From Cyanobium gracile PCC 6307 (lineage in GTDB: Bacteria; Cyanobacteriota; Cyanobacteriia; PCC-6307; Cyanobiaceae), in contig NC_019675.1 of NCBI RefSeq assembly GCF_000316515.1, positions 2,840,001-2,904,000 on the forward strand: DNA of 64,000 nt. The letters are read 5' to 3'. Below the pieces are notes generated by a model, which worked only from the letters and a program-made list of their open reading frames with translations, did no database searches and had not been told where the DNA came from. This document shows, in pieces, positions 44,896 to 54,270 of the stretch (its first letter is position 1; each line of letters begins with the position of its first letter). A program made the translations under genes and the position numbers.

Positions 44896-45858
44896 ATGAC
44901 CGCAACCCGGTTGACCGCCCCTCCTGCGGCACCCTCCCCCACCAGCGCCGCCCACGGGCGTGGCCGCCCCTGCGTGATCACCCGCCGGGCGACCTTCAGC
45001 GCCAGCCACCTCTACCGGCTGCCGGAACTCGATGACGCCGAGAACGCCCGGCGCTTCGGCCGCTGCAGCCTGGCTCCGGGCCACGGTCACAACTACGAAC
45101 TCACCGTGGCGATGGGCGGCCCGCTCGACGCCGACGGGATGGTGCTCAACCTTTCCGACGTCAAGCACGCCATCCGGCGGGAGGTGACCGAGCCCCTCGA
45201 CTTCCGTTTCCTCAATGAGGTCTGGCCCGAGTTCGATCTCTCCCGCTCCGAGGGCCGGCTGCCCACCACCGAGGCCCTGCTGCTGGCGATCCGCCAGCGC
45301 CTGGCCCCCCAGCTGCCGCTGGTGGCCCTGCGCCTCCACGAACACCCCAACCTCTGGGCCGACGTGCTCTGCGGCCCCACCACCGATCCCATGGAAGCCT
45401 TCCTCTCGATCCGCACCCACTTCGCCGCAGCCCATCGCCTGGCCCGCCCCGAGCTCAGCCAGAGCGAGAACGAGGCGATCTACGGCAAGTGCGCCCGCCC
45501 CCACGGCCACGGCCACAACTACCTGCTCGATGTCACCGTGCGGGGCCCCATCGATGGGCGCACCGGCATGGTCTGCGATCTGGCCGCGCTGCAGCGCCTC
45601 GTGGACGACCTGGTGGTGGAGCCCTTCGACCACACCTTCCTCAACAAGGACGTGGCCCACTTCGCCGACTGCGTGCCCACCGCCGAGAACATCGCCCTCC
45701 ACATCGCCGACCTGCTCAGCGCCCCCATCGCCGCCACCGGGGCCCGGCTGCACAAGGTGCGCCTGCAGGAGAGCCCCAACAACGCCGCCGAGGTCTTCGC
45801 CGAGACGCCGCAGCTGGAGATGGTCCCCGCCGCCCTTGAAGCCCTCGCAGCCGTTTGA
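44896..45858 (+). CDS. Tandem 6-carboxy/pyruvoyl-tetrahydropterin synthase
   Basis: A 320-residue protein made of two PTPS/QueD domains. Domain 1 (about 28-165) has FSASHLYR and GRCSLAPGHGHNYEL; domain 2 (about 170-315) has FAAAHRLARP and GKCARPHGHGHNYLL. Both keep the zinc-binding histidines and the cysteine that precedes HGH, so both may be active. The product could be carboxytetrahydropterin (queuosine route) or another pterin. The TGA stop overlaps the TTG start of the next gene. Confidence 0.88.
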   Translation: MTATRLTAPPAAPSPTSAAHGRGRPCVITRRATFSASHLYRLPELDDAENARRFGRCSLAPGHGHNYELTVAMGGPLDADGMVLNLSDVKHAIRREVTEPLDFRFLNEVWPEFDLSRSEGRLPTTEALLLAIRQRLAPQLPLVALRLHEHPNLWADVLCGPTTDPMEAFLSIRTHFAAAHRLARPELSQSENEAIYGKCARPHGHGHNYLLDVTVRGPIDGRTGMVCDLAALQRLVDDLVVEPFDHTFLNKDVAHFADCVPTAENIALHIADLLSAPIAATGARLHKVRLQESPNNAAEVFAETPQLEMVPAALEALAAV

Positions 45859-46550
45859 GGCCAGCGGCAACGCCGGAGCTGCGGCTTGTCCTGGCGGTGA
45901 GCCTCGACGGCCGCCTGGCGCCCGCTGAAGGGGGGGCGGCCCAGCTGGGGGGCGCCGCTGACCGGCAGGTGCTGGAGGAGGCCCTGGCCTGGGCCGATGC
46001 GGTCCTGGTGGGCGCCGAGACCCTGCGGCGCCACGGCAGCACCTGCCTGATCCACAGCCCCGCTCTGCTCGAGGCCCGCCGTTCGCAGGGCCGCGCCGCC
46101 CAGCCGATCGCCATCGCCGTCAGCCGCAGCGGCCGGTTGCCCGCCGCACTGAATTTCTTTCGCCAGCCTCTGGAGCGCTGGCTGCTGCAGGCCGCCCCGC
46201 TGTCGCCCGCCGTCCCCGCCGCCGCACCTGCGGAGGGCTTCTCGCGTCACCTGCCCCTGGACGGCTGGCCCGAGGCCCTGGCGGCCCTGGCCGCCCTGGG
46301 TCAGGGGCGCATCGCCGTGCTCGGCGGGGCCCAGCTGGCGGCGGCTCTGGCGGCCGAGGACCTGCTGGATGAACTCCAGCTCACCGTCTGCCCCCGCCTG
46401 CTGGGTGGGCCCCACGGCTGGCTGCCGGCCGATGCCTCCGTGGCTCCGGGGGGCCGCACGGGCTGGCGGCTGGTGGAGCACCGGGCGCTGCCGGGGGAGG
46501 AGCTGCTGCTGCGCTGGCGGCGGCCCGGGGATCAGGGCGTGACCTCCTGA
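45855..46550 (+). CDS. RibD C-terminal / dihydrofolate-reductase-like protein
   Basis: A 231-residue protein with the RibD-C reductase fold: LRLVLAVSLDGRLAPAEGG, ADAVLVGAETLRRHG and IAVLGGAQLAAALAAEDLLD followed by ELQLTVCPRLLGG. No deaminase domain is attached, so it may be a stand-alone pyrimidine or pterin reductase. TTG 45855 is coupled to the PTPS stop, suggesting joint pterin/flavin metabolism. The 3' end overlaps the next gene by 19 bases, convergent. Confidence 0.85.
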   Translation: MRPAATPELRLVLAVSLDGRLAPAEGGAAQLGGAADRQVLEEALAWADAVLVGAETLRRHGSTCLIHSPALLEARRSQGRAAQPIAIAVSRSGRLPAALNFFRQPLERWLLQAAPLSPAVPAAAPAEGFSRHLPLDGWPEALAALAALGQGRIAVLGGAQLAAALAAEDLLDELQLTVCPRLLGGPHGWLPADASVAPGGRTGWRLVEHRALPGEELLLRWRRPGDQGVTS

Positions 46551-46969
46551 AGGCGGTAGCTGCCGAAACGCCTGCCCAGCTCCCGCAGCGGCATGTCCCG
46601 CAGGCTGTCGGTGGGCAGGCCGAACATCCTGGCCAGGCAGCGCTTGACCACCTCTTCGCTGTCATCACCGAAGCGGCCGCTCACCATCTCGGTGAGCACC
46701 CCCAGGCCGCGGCCGCTGTTGTCGGTCTCCTCGATCAGGCACTTGCTGGTGGGCACCGCCAGCTTGCGACAGGGATCCTGCAGGCTTTTCTCCAGGTCCG
46801 CCCGTCCCGCCGAGACCGTCTCCACGCAGACCCTCGTCAGCTGGTTCTCCAGCTGGGGACGCAGCAGCATCAGCACCGGCCGCAGCAGTCCGGCCCGGGC
46901 GGGGGCCGCCGGGACCACCAGCGCAGCGGCGGCCGTCAGGAGCATCAGGATCCGCAGGGGCTTGGCCAT
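46532..46969 (-). CDS. Secreted protein, unknown function
   Basis: 145 residues with a clear signal peptide (MAKPLRILMLLTAAAALVVP, cleaved about after ARA) and a small helical domain with four cysteines (TRVCVETV, DPCRKLAV, SKCLIEET, VKRCLARM), which could form two disulfides in the periplasm. I do not recognise a named family; similar proteins occur in related Synechococcus, from memory only. Confidence 0.7.
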   Translation of the reverse strand: MAKPLRILMLLTAAAALVVPAAPARAGLLRPVLMLLRPQLENQLTRVCVETVSAGRADLEKSLQDPCRKLAVPTSKCLIEETDNSGRGLGVLTEMVSGRFGDDSEEVVKRCLARMFGLPTDSLRDMPLRELGRRFGSYRLQEVTP

Positions 46970-47049
46970 GGCGGGGGGAGGACGCTCGGTCGCAGGGAAT
47001 CAACCGTTAGTTTTGCGCCTGCCCCCTCCCCCCTGCGTTGCCAGCGGCC

Positions 47050-48279
47050 ATGGCCGAGCTGCAAGTCCGCTGGCATCAGGCAACGTGCGAGATCCCGGAA
47101 GACCAGTGGCAGGCCCTGGTGGGCGGCGCCGGGGACCTCCCGGCCGACGCTGTGGATCGCCCCTTCTACGGCTGGCGCTGGCTGCACCACCTGGAGGCCA
47201 GCGCCAGCATCGTGCCCCGCCAGGGCTGGCAGCCCTGCCACCTGGGGCTCTGGCGCGGCGGGCGGCTGGTGGCCCTGGCGCCTCTGTACCTGAAGGGCCA
47301 CAGCTATGGGGAGTTCGTCTTCGACCAGTCCTTCGCCCAGCTCGCCGGCCAGCTCGGGCTGCGCTACTACCCCAAGCTCGTCGGCATGAGCCCGGTGAGC
47401 CCGGTGCAGGGCTACCGCTTCCATGTGGCCCCCGGCGAGGAAGCGGCGGCCCTCACCCAGCGGATGCTGGCCGAGATCGACGGCTTCTGCCGGCGCCAGG
47501 GGATCCTCAGCTGCAACTTCCTTTATGTGGATCCGGCCTGGCAGCCGCTGGCGGAGGCCGCCGGCTGCGCCCTGTGGATCAACCAGCAGAGCGAGTGGCG
47601 CAACCCGGGCCATGCCGACTTCGAGGCCTATCTGGCCAGCTTCAATGCCAACCAGCGGCGCAACATCCGCCGCGAGCGCCGCTCCGTGGCGGCGGCGGGG
47701 CTGACGGTCACGCCCCTGGCGGGGGAGGCGATTCCGCCACGCCTGCTGGAGCGGATGCACCGCTTCTACGAGCAGCACTGCAGCCGCTGGGGGCCGTGGG
47801 GCAGCAAGTACCTCACCGAATCCTTCTTCCAGGCGGCCGCCACCGACCTGCGCCAGCACCTGGTGCTGTTCAGCGCCCATCGCGGCGATCCGATGCAGCC
47901 CCTGGCGATGTCGCTGTGCGTGCACGATGCCACCGGCCTCTGGGGCCGCTACTGGGGCAGCGACATCGAGCTCGAAAACTTGCATTTCGAGGTCTGCTAC
48001 TACGCGCCGATCGCCTGGGCGATCGAGCGGGGCCTGGAGAGCTTCGATCCTGGGGCCGGCGGCAGCCACAAGCGGCGCCGGGGCTTCGTGGCCCAGCCCC
48101 GGGCCAGCCTGCACCGCTGGTACGACCCCCGCTTCGACGCCATCCTGCGGGACTGGCTGCCGGGCGCCAACCGGGAGATGCATGAGGAGATCACGGCGAT
48201 GAACGCGGAGCTTCCCTTCACCGCTTCCTACGATCCCCCCCATGCACCACGACCCGAACCCCCGACAGAGCCTCGATGA
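47050..48279 (+). CDS. FemAB/GNAT-like protein (DUF482, peptidoglycan-biosynthesis-type)
   Basis: A 409-residue protein of the DUF482 acyltransferase-like family. Typical blocks: PFYGWRWLHHLEAS, VALAPLYLKGHSYGEFVFDQ, YYPKLVGMSPVSPVQGYRF, FNANQRRNIRRERRSV and FDPGAGGSHKRRRGF. The fold belongs to the GNAT superfamily; the acceptor is unknown. ATG 47050 is selected over an upstream in-frame start. The 3' end overlaps the DUF4346 gene by 38 bases on the same strand. Confidence 0.85.
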   Translation: MAELQVRWHQATCEIPEDQWQALVGGAGDLPADAVDRPFYGWRWLHHLEASASIVPRQGWQPCHLGLWRGGRLVALAPLYLKGHSYGEFVFDQSFAQLAGQLGLRYYPKLVGMSPVSPVQGYRFHVAPGEEAAALTQRMLAEIDGFCRRQGILSCNFLYVDPAWQPLAEAAGCALWINQQSEWRNPGHADFEAYLASFNANQRRNIRRERRSVAAAGLTVTPLAGEAIPPRLLERMHRFYEQHCSRWGPWGSKYLTESFFQAAATDLRQHLVLFSAHRGDPMQPLAMSLCVHDATGLWGRYWGSDIELENLHFEVCYYAPIAWAIERGLESFDPGAGGSHKRRRGFVAQPRASLHRWYDPRFDAILRDWLPGANREMHEEITAMNAELPFTASYDPPHAPRPEPPTEPR

Positions 48280-48625
48280 GGCGCTCTCCCAGCGCTTCAT
48301 CCACCTCGATGCGGCGGGCTACTTCCTGATCAAGGTGGATGTCGCCGCCGGTGAGCTGGTGGCCGAGCACTACGCCAACGGCATCGATGAACGGGGCCTG
48401 GCCACCGACCCCGACACCGGTGAGGTGCTCAGCTGCCGGGGCGGCGACCCGCGGGCGCCCCGGGCCGTGTACCGGGGCCGCAGTGCCAAGGAACTCGGGA
48501 TCGCCCTGACCGAGGGAGACGGCCCCCATCCCCTCTCGCGGCTCGACCATGCCCTCTATCTGGGCCGGGAGCTCCAGAAGGCGGAGCATTGTCTGGTGGA
48601 GGGCCTGCCCTACGTGCAGGACTAG
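48242..48625 (+). CDS. DUF4346 family protein
   Basis: A 127-residue cyanobacterial protein of unknown function: SQRFIHLDAAGYFLIKVD, ELVAEHYANGIDERGLATDP, VYRGRSAKELGIAL and LDHALYLGRELQKAE. The arrangement resembles small domains also found beside pterin-binding modules. Overlap with the upstream gene implies co-translation. Its stop shares a CTAG with the convergent radical SAM gene. Confidence 0.8.
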   Translation: MHHDPNPRQSLDEALSQRFIHLDAAGYFLIKVDVAAGELVAEHYANGIDERGLATDPDTGEVLSCRGGDPRAPRAVYRGRSAKELGIALTEGDGPHPLSRLDHALYLGRELQKAEHCLVEGLPYVQD

Positions 48626-50232
48626 GCGGGCTGGAGCTCCCGGGTGGTTTCGCGCGAACCCTCGGGCGGTTCCGGGGGCAGGGCGGCGAGCTGATCCTGG
48701 ATCTCGCGGGTCACCACGCCCCGGTACTCCTGGAAGTGCTCGTTGTGGGCGAGGGTGACCAGGAACTGCTCCAGGTTGTTGGGGTTGCGGCGGGCGATGG
48801 TGAACAGGGAGCGCCAGAAGCGACCGCGGGTGTCGCGCTTCAGGCCCTGACGCCAGATCACGATCAGCAGGGCGCGCACATCGGTCCAGCTGGGCAGGCT
48901 GGCCTTGCCGAAGGCCGCAGCCTTCACGAACTGCTGCCAGCGGGGCTGGCCCATCTTCAGGTAATAGTGCGTGACCCGGTCGATGTAGGCGTTCGGCTCA
49001 TAGAGGCGGCAGAAGGCGTCGACGTACTCGTTGGCGATCTGCCGGATCGGCCGGGTGGGCACGAAGTTGAGCAGGTTGGTCTGGTTGACGCCCTTGGCGT
49101 CGGTTTTCTCCTGAACCAACCGGCCTTCCTTCTCGAGGCGATGCCAGAGGCCGGTGTTGGGGAGGGCCTGCAGCATGCCCATCATCGCGGCGGGGATGCC
49201 GGTGCGGCTGACGAACTCGACGATGCGATCGCCTGCACCAGGCTTCTCGCCGTCGAAGCCGATGATGAAGCCGGCCATGACCCGGATGCCGTAGGAGGTG
49301 ATCCGGTCGACCGATTCCTCCAGGGAGCTGCGGGTGTTCTGCAGCTTGCGGGCCGTCTCGAGGCTGGCCTCGTCGGGGGTCTCGATGCCGAGGAAGACGC
49401 TGTCGAAGCGGGCCTCGGCCATCATCTGCATCATCTCATCGTCGGAGGCGAGGTCCACGGACGCCTCGGTGGCGAAGCTGAAGGGGTAGCCGTGGGCGAT
49501 CTGCCAGCGTTTGATCTCCGGCAGCAGCAGCTTGGCGTTGCGCTTGTTGCCGATGAAGTTGTCGTCGACCAGGAAGATCGAGCGGCGCCAGCCGAGGTCG
49601 TAAAGGTACTGGAGCTCCGCCACCAGCTGCTCGGGGGTCTTGGTGCGGGGTTTGCGGCCGTACAGAACGATGATGTCGCAGAACTCGCACTGGAACGGGC
49701 ACCCACGCGAGAACTGGACCGACATCGAGTCGTAGGCGTCCAGTTCGAGCAGATCGAAGCGGGGGATGGGGGTGCCGGTGACGTCGGGCTTCTCCCCTTC
49801 GGCGCTGAACCGCCCCTGGCGTTCGCCGCGCTCGATCGCCTCGATGAACATCGGCAGGGTGATCTCGCCCTCGTCGAGGACCTTGAAATCGGCCAGCTGC
49901 AGCTCAGGGGCGTCGGGGGTGGAGCTGGCGAAGGGGCCGCCCACCGCCACCGGCAGGCCCCGCTGCTTGGCCTTGGCGATCTGGGCCGCCATGTCGGCCT
50001 TCTGGACGATCATCCCGGAGATCACCACCAGTTCCGCCCAGTTCCACTCGGCCTCCATCACCTCGCGGACGTTGCGGTCGACCAGCTTCATCTCCCAGGT
50101 CTGGGGCAGCAGGGCCGCCACGGTGACCATGCCGAGCGGGGGAAGCAGAACCTTGCGGTTGACCAGTTCGAGGATCTTTTCGTAGCTCCAGAACGTCTTC
50201 GGGAACTCGGGATAGATGAAAAGGGTGCGCAT
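48622..50232 (-). CDS. B12-binding radical SAM protein (DUF4070 C-terminus)
   Basis: A 536-residue protein with an N-terminal cobalamin-binding-like domain (LFIYPEFPKTFWSYEKIL, LPPLGMVTVAALLPQ), the radical SAM cluster motif CPFQCEFC (Cys178, Cys182, Cys185), FLVDDNFIGNKRNAK and a DUF4070 tail. The architecture is that of radical methylases such as the hopanoid C-2 methylase HpnP. No hopanoid gene is in the window, so the substrate is open. Its upstream region carries two short tandem duplications. Confidence 0.88.
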   Translation of the reverse strand: MRTLFIYPEFPKTFWSYEKILELVNRKVLLPPLGMVTVAALLPQTWEMKLVDRNVREVMEAEWNWAELVVISGMIVQKADMAAQIAKAKQRGLPVAVGGPFASSTPDAPELQLADFKVLDEGEITLPMFIEAIERGERQGRFSAEGEKPDVTGTPIPRFDLLELDAYDSMSVQFSRGCPFQCEFCDIIVLYGRKPRTKTPEQLVAELQYLYDLGWRRSIFLVDDNFIGNKRNAKLLLPEIKRWQIAHGYPFSFATEASVDLASDDEMMQMMAEARFDSVFLGIETPDEASLETARKLQNTRSSLEESVDRITSYGIRVMAGFIIGFDGEKPGAGDRIVEFVSRTGIPAAMMGMLQALPNTGLWHRLEKEGRLVQEKTDAKGVNQTNLLNFVPTRPIRQIANEYVDAFCRLYEPNAYIDRVTHYYLKMGQPRWQQFVKAAAFGKASLPSWTDVRALLIVIWRQGLKRDTRGRFWRSLFTIARRNPNNLEQFLVTLAHNEHFQEYRGVVTREIQDQLAALPPEPPEGSRETTRELQPA

Positions 50233-50245
50233 GCTGCAGGGGCTT

Positions 50246-50273
50246 GGTGGATGGTCCGGGGTGGATGGTCCGG
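50246..50273. repeat. 14-bp perfect tandem duplication
   Basis: GGTGGATGGTCCGG occurs twice in a row (50246-50259, 50260-50273), 13 bases upstream of the radical SAM start codon, followed by a degenerate third copy. Confidence 0.85.
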
Positions 50274-50352
50274 TTTGGATCGTCCGTGGGCGTTTGCGCG
50301 GCTGCGGCAGGGGCTCGGGCTGGTTCCGCTGCGCCGCAACCCTAGGCGGTTT

Positions 50353-50382
50353 CGGTAGATGTCCAATCGGTAGATGTCCAAT
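50353..50382. repeat. 15-bp perfect tandem duplication
   Basis: CGGTAGATGTCCAAT occurs twice in a row (50353-50367, 50368-50382) in the same divergent intergenic region, with a sequence unrelated to the 14-bp repeat. Confidence 0.85.
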
Positions 50383-50389
50383 CGTTTTA

Positions 50390-50423
50390 CCCCCTTCTCC
50401 CCTGGCCTGGGGCCGGAAGGGGG
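50390..50423 (+). promoter_or_regulatory. Leader hairpin sequestering a purine-rich ribosome site
   Basis: CCCCCTTC (50390-50397) pairs perfectly with GAAGGGGG (50416-50423), and CCCC with GGGG inside (50399-50402/50409-50412). The 3' arm is the only Shine-Dalgarno-like sequence before ATG 50440. No T-tract follows, so it is not an ordinary terminator. Confidence 0.5.
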
Positions 50424-50439
50424 CGGATCCTCTGCTGTA

Positions 50440-50559
50440 ATGATGGCGTTCCTCGCAGCAGCGTCCGTGGGTGTGGTGATCTATCTGGCGCTCGTCGGTG
50501 GCGGGCTGACCGCCGCCTTCCTGGCCACCGTGGTGCTCAAGGGCGTCAGGCTGATCTGA
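50440..50559 (+). CDS. 39-residue single-helix membrane protein, possibly PetL-like
   Basis: MMAFLAAASVGVVIYLALVG followed by a second half [19 protein letters not shown]; one long hydrophobic helix with a basic C-terminus. Size and the KGVRLI-type end resemble the cytochrome b6f subunit PetL, but the match is too short to be sure; other photosynthetic microproteins are possible. ATG 50440 and ATG 50443 are alternative starts. It overlaps the convergent MFS gene by 14 bases. Confidence 0.5.
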   Translation: MMAFLAAASVGVVIYLALVGGGLTAAFLATVVLKGVRLI

Positions 50560-51775
50560 GCCGCAGCGCTCCTTTCCGCCCCAGCTCCAGCATCCCCACC
50601 ACCAGCCCCACGCCGCCGAGCAGGGCGAAGGTGGTCGTCAGCCCCACGGTCATCGCCAGGGCAGCGGCCACCAGCCCGCTCACGCCGCCGCCGCCGAGAA
50701 AGGCGATCTGCCCCAGACCGGCCATGCGGCCGCGCAGCTCCATCGGCGCCCCTACCTGCAGGATCAGGTTCGAGCCGGCCAGCAGGCCGGCGGTCCCGGC
50801 GCCCAGCAGCAACGCCATCGCCAGGGCGGCGGGCCCCCCCGAAACCGCGGCCATCCCCAGCTGGGCCAGGGCCACCGCCACGGCGCAGCCCCCCAGCAGC
50901 AGCGCCGGCCGTTCGCTCAGGGCGCGACTGTTGCGTTGCAGTACCACCCCGCCGACGATGCTGCCGGCCGCCAGCACGCTGGTGAACAGGCCAAGGGCCT
51001 GCGGGGAAGGCCCGATCACCTCGGCGGCGATCAGGGGCGCCAGGCCCGGATGGAAGAAGCCCACCAGGCAGGCCACGGTGGTGAAGCGCAGCACGTGGCG
51101 CAGGGTCGGCCCGCAGCCCCGCCAGGCGGCCCCGAGGCTGGCGCCGGCGCCTCCGGCGCTGCGCTGCTCCAGTTCCCGGTGGGGCCGCAGCAGCCAGATC
51201 ACGGTGGCGATCGGCAGCAGGTAAGAGGCCGCATCGATCGCCAGGGCCGTGGCGGGGCCGGAGAGCGCCACCAGCCAGCCCCCCAGGGGAGGCCCCACCA
51301 GCTTGCCGACGTTGAACACCACCGAGAAGCTGGCCAGGTACGGGGCCACCTGCTCGGGCCGTTCCACCAGCAGTGAGCAGTACTTGCTGCGGGCCGTCAG
51401 CTCGAAGGAACTGGCGACGCCCACCACCAGGGTGCTCAGCAACAGCAGCACCACCTGAGCCACTCCCTGGAGCAGGGGAATGGCCAGGGCCCCCAGGGCC
51501 GCCCCGGCGAACAGGCCCCACTGGGAGCGGATCAGCACCCGCTCGCAGCCCAGCCGATCCGTGAGCACCCCCGCCCGGCCGCTGACCACCAGGCTCGGCA
51601 GGGCTAGGGCGGCGAAGTGCAGGGCGAGCAGCAGCGGATTGCCGGTGCCGGCCATCAGGATCCACCCCTTGGCCGTCAGCCCGGCGAAGGAACCGGAGGT
51701 GCTCAGGCCGGAGGCGAGCAGGAAGACGGGGCGCTGGTGCCGCTGCAGCCAGCCGTCTCCGCCGCCGGGCCTCAA
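50546..51775 (-). CDS. MFS transporter (EntS-like exporter family)
   Basis: A 409-residue protein with about 12 hydrophobic segments. [17 protein letters not shown] fits the loop 2-3 MFS motif, and [20 protein letters not shown] and [18 protein letters not shown] resemble the MFS_3 group that includes enterobactin exporters. The substrate is unknown. TTG 51775 overlaps the TGA of rimO, so the pair is coupled. Confidence 0.85.
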   Translation of the reverse strand: MRPGGGDGWLQRHQRPVFLLASGLSTSGSFAGLTAKGWILMAGTGNPLLLALHFAALALPSLVVSGRAGVLTDRLGCERVLIRSQWGLFAGAALGALAIPLLQGVAQVVLLLLSTLVVGVASSFELTARSKYCSLLVERPEQVAPYLASFSVVFNVGKLVGPPLGGWLVALSGPATALAIDAASYLLPIATVIWLLRPHRELEQRSAGGAGASLGAAWRGCGPTLRHVLRFTTVACLVGFFHPGLAPLIAAEVIGPSPQALGLFTSVLAAGSIVGGVVLQRNSRALSERPALLLGGCAVAVALAQLGMAAVSGGPAALAMALLLGAGTAGLLAGSNLILQVGAPMELRGRMAGLGQIAFLGGGGVSGLVAAALAMTVGLTTTFALLGGVGLVVGMLELGRKGALRLRSA

Positions 51776-53166
51776 CCCCGGCTCCGCGTCGCCGCCAGGG
51801 CCTCGCTCACCATGGCGCCGGCCCCCACCACCTCGCCGCGCAGGTCATAGGTGTCGGCGGCGGTGATCCGCACCGGCACCATCGTGCCCGGAGCGGCGCA
51901 CAGGCCGCCCTCACCGGGGCTCACGTGCACCTCCCCGTCCACGTCGGGGGCGAAGCGGGCGCAGCGACCCAGCATCGCGCCGCTGGTGGGGTTGTCCTGT
52001 TCGATCAATACGTCCACGATGCGGCCCACCCAGGCGCCATTGCGCTCGGCGGCGATCGGCTGCTGCAGGGCCATCAGCCGGTCCCGCCGCTCGCTGGCGA
52101 CCTCGGCGGGCACCGGATCCGGCAGATCGGCGGCAGCGGTGCCGTCCTCCGGGGAGAAGGTGAACACCCCCACGTGGTCGAAGCGCTGCTCGGCCACGAA
52201 GGCCAGCAGATGCTCGAAGTGCTCCTCCGTCTCCCCGGGGAAGCCGACGATGAAGGTGGTGCGGAGCACGGCGTCGGGCAGCTGGTCGCGGATGCGCTGC
52301 AGAAGGGCGCCGTTGACCCCGGTCTGCCAGGGACGGTTCATGGCCCGCAGCACCTCCGGGTGGCTGTGCTGAAGGGGGAGATCCAGGTAGGGCAGGACGT
52401 TGGGCACGTCCCGGTAGGCGGCCAGGACGGGTTCGGTGAGGCCGGTGGGGTAGGCGTAATGCACCCGGATCCAGGGGATCTCCACCTCCCCCAGGGCCCG
52501 CAGCAGGTCGTCGAGGCGGGGCCTGCCGTAGAGATCCAGCCCGTAGTTGGTGGTGATCTGGCTGATCAGGATCAGCTCCTTCACCCCCTGCTCGGCCAGC
52601 TGGCGGGCCTCCGCCACGATCGACTCGATCGGGCGGGAGCGCTGGTCGCCCCGCAGCCGCGGGATGATGCAGAAGGCGCAGCGGTAATCGCAGCCTTCGG
52701 CCACCTTCAGGTAGGCCACCGCTTCGGAGGTGGTGCGGTAGCGGGGCAGGTGCTCGTCGCCGACGAAGGTGGGCACCGGGCTCACCCGGTTGACCCGCTC
52801 GCCGGCCTCCACCCGCTCGAGCACCTCGACGATGTGCTGGTAGTCACCGGTGCCGACGATGGCCTTGGCCTCGGGGAGGGAGTCCAGAAGTTCCTGCTGG
52901 AAGTGCTGGGCCAGGCAGCCGGCGATGATCAGTTCCTTGCCCTGTTCCGCCAGTTCCACCAGGGTCCGGACCGATTCGGCCCGGGCGTCCTGGATGAAGC
53001 TGCAGGTGTTGACCACCACCACCTTTGCGTCGCTCTCATCGGCACTGACCCCGTAGCCCGCCTCGGCCAGCAGGCCGAGCATGTGTTCGGTGTCCACCCG
53101 GTTCTTCTCGCAACCCAGATGGGTGAAGGCCACGGTGGGCCGTTCTCGGCCGGGCTGGGGGGGCAT
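51772..53166 (-). CDS. rimO: Ribosomal protein S12 methylthiotransferase
   Basis: Radical SAM enzyme adding a methylthio group to Asp of ribosomal protein S12. The 464-residue protein has the UPF0004 cluster cysteines Cys19 ([12 protein letters not shown]), Cys55 (NTCSF) and Cys84 (GCLAQ), the radical SAM triad Cys159/Cys163/Cys166 (CDYRCAFC), and a C-terminal TRAM domain. HLGCEKN separates RimO from MiaB. ATG 53166 gives a short lead before VAFTHLGC. Confidence 0.95.
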   Translation of the reverse strand: MPPQPGRERPTVAFTHLGCEKNRVDTEHMLGLLAEAGYGVSADESDAKVVVVNTCSFIQDARAESVRTLVELAEQGKELIIAGCLAQHFQQELLDSLPEAKAIVGTGDYQHIVEVLERVEAGERVNRVSPVPTFVGDEHLPRYRTTSEAVAYLKVAEGCDYRCAFCIIPRLRGDQRSRPIESIVAEARQLAEQGVKELILISQITTNYGLDLYGRPRLDDLLRALGEVEIPWIRVHYAYPTGLTEPVLAAYRDVPNVLPYLDLPLQHSHPEVLRAMNRPWQTGVNGALLQRIRDQLPDAVLRTTFIVGFPGETEEHFEHLLAFVAEQRFDHVGVFTFSPEDGTAAADLPDPVPAEVASERRDRLMALQQPIAAERNGAWVGRIVDVLIEQDNPTSGAMLGRCARFAPDVDGEVHVSPGEGGLCAAPGTMVPVRITAADTYDLRGEVVGAGAMVSEALAATRSRG

Positions 53167-53289
53167 GGTGCTGCGGGAGGAAGGGGTGGACGGGCCTGCG
53201 GCCCGCTGGGGGCCGGACGGCAAACGCCGATCTCCACCCTATGCAAGCCCCTGCGGCTGCGAGAATCGCGCCGTGATCCGCCTGTCACC

Positions 53290-54216
53290 GTGACTTCCAC
53301 TCGCCTCGCCAGTCGCCTCACGAGTCGCCGCCGCCCCGAGCCGGGTCGTCGCTGGGCGCGGGTGGTGATGGCCGTCCTGGCCACCATCGGCGTGATCGAC
53401 ACCGCCTCGATCACCCTCAACCGCTGGGGCGTGATCGGCAACCTCAGCTGCCCCGGCGGCGCCGAGGGCTGCGACAAGGTCCTCAACAGCCCCTGGGGGA
53501 GTGTCTTCGGCCAGCCCCTGTCCCTGTTCGGCTTCCTGGCCTACGGCGCGGTGCTGGTGATGGCGGTGCTGCCGCTGCTGCTCAAGGGCGAGGCCCGCAC
53601 CACCATCAACGGTCTCAGCTGGTGGGGCCTGTTCCTGCTCAGCGCCGGCATGGCGATCTTCAGCCTGGTGCTGGTGGGGGTGATGGCCTTCCAGATCAAG
53701 GCCTTCTGCACCTTCTGCCTGATGTCGGCCGCGATCAGCCTGGCGCTGTTCGTGCTCAGCCTGATCGGCGGGGAATGGGAGGACACCGGCGCCCTGCTGT
53801 TCCGCGGCGTGCTCACGGTGCTGGCCGTCGGCCTGATCGGCCTCGGCTGGGCCACCTCCCTCAACCGGCCCGAGTCGGCCACGGGCCCGGGGATGCCGAT
53901 CCCGGTCACCTCCGCCAGCACGCCGGCCACGATCGCCCTGGCCGACCACCTTACCGCCACCGGCGCGGTGATGTACTCGGCCTACTGGTGTCCCCACTGC
54001 CACGACCAGAAGCAGCTCTTCGGCAAGGAGGCCAGCGCCAAGCTCAAGATCATCGAATGCGCTCCCGATGGCCAGAACAATCAGGCCGCTCTCTGCGCGA
54101 GCAAGAACATCCAGGGCTTCCCCACCTGGGAGATCAAGGGCCAGCTCGATTCCGGCCAGAAGACCCTGGCCCAGCTCGCCGCCCTGAGCGGCTACAAGGG
54201 CTCGATCGCCAACTGA
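53290..54216 (+). CDS. VKOR-thioredoxin fusion (disulfide-bond forming)
   Basis: Makes periplasmic or lumenal disulfides by passing electrons to quinone. The 308-residue protein has an N-terminal VKOR domain with four or five helices, Cys54/Cys61 in the first loop and active site CTFC (140-143), and a C-terminal thioredoxin-like domain with CPHC (234-237). The cyanobacterial fusion is well known. GTG 53290 places the basic N-terminus before helix 1. Divergent from rimO by 123 bases. Confidence 0.93.
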   Translation: MTSTRLASRLTSRRRPEPGRRWARVVMAVLATIGVIDTASITLNRWGVIGNLSCPGGAEGCDKVLNSPWGSVFGQPLSLFGFLAYGAVLVMAVLPLLLKGEARTTINGLSWWGLFLLSAGMAIFSLVLVGVMAFQIKAFCTFCLMSAAISLALFVLSLIGGEWEDTGALLFRGVLTVLAVGLIGLGWATSLNRPESATGPGMPIPVTSASTPATIALADHLTATGAVMYSAYWCPHCHDQKQLFGKEASAKLKIIECAPDGQNNQAALCASKNIQGFPTWEIKGQLDSGQKTLAQLAALSGYKGSIAN

Positions 54217-54270
54217 CCCGCACCCTCACCCCTCGGCCGCTGCCTCAGGCCTGCCCCACAGCGGTGCTGA

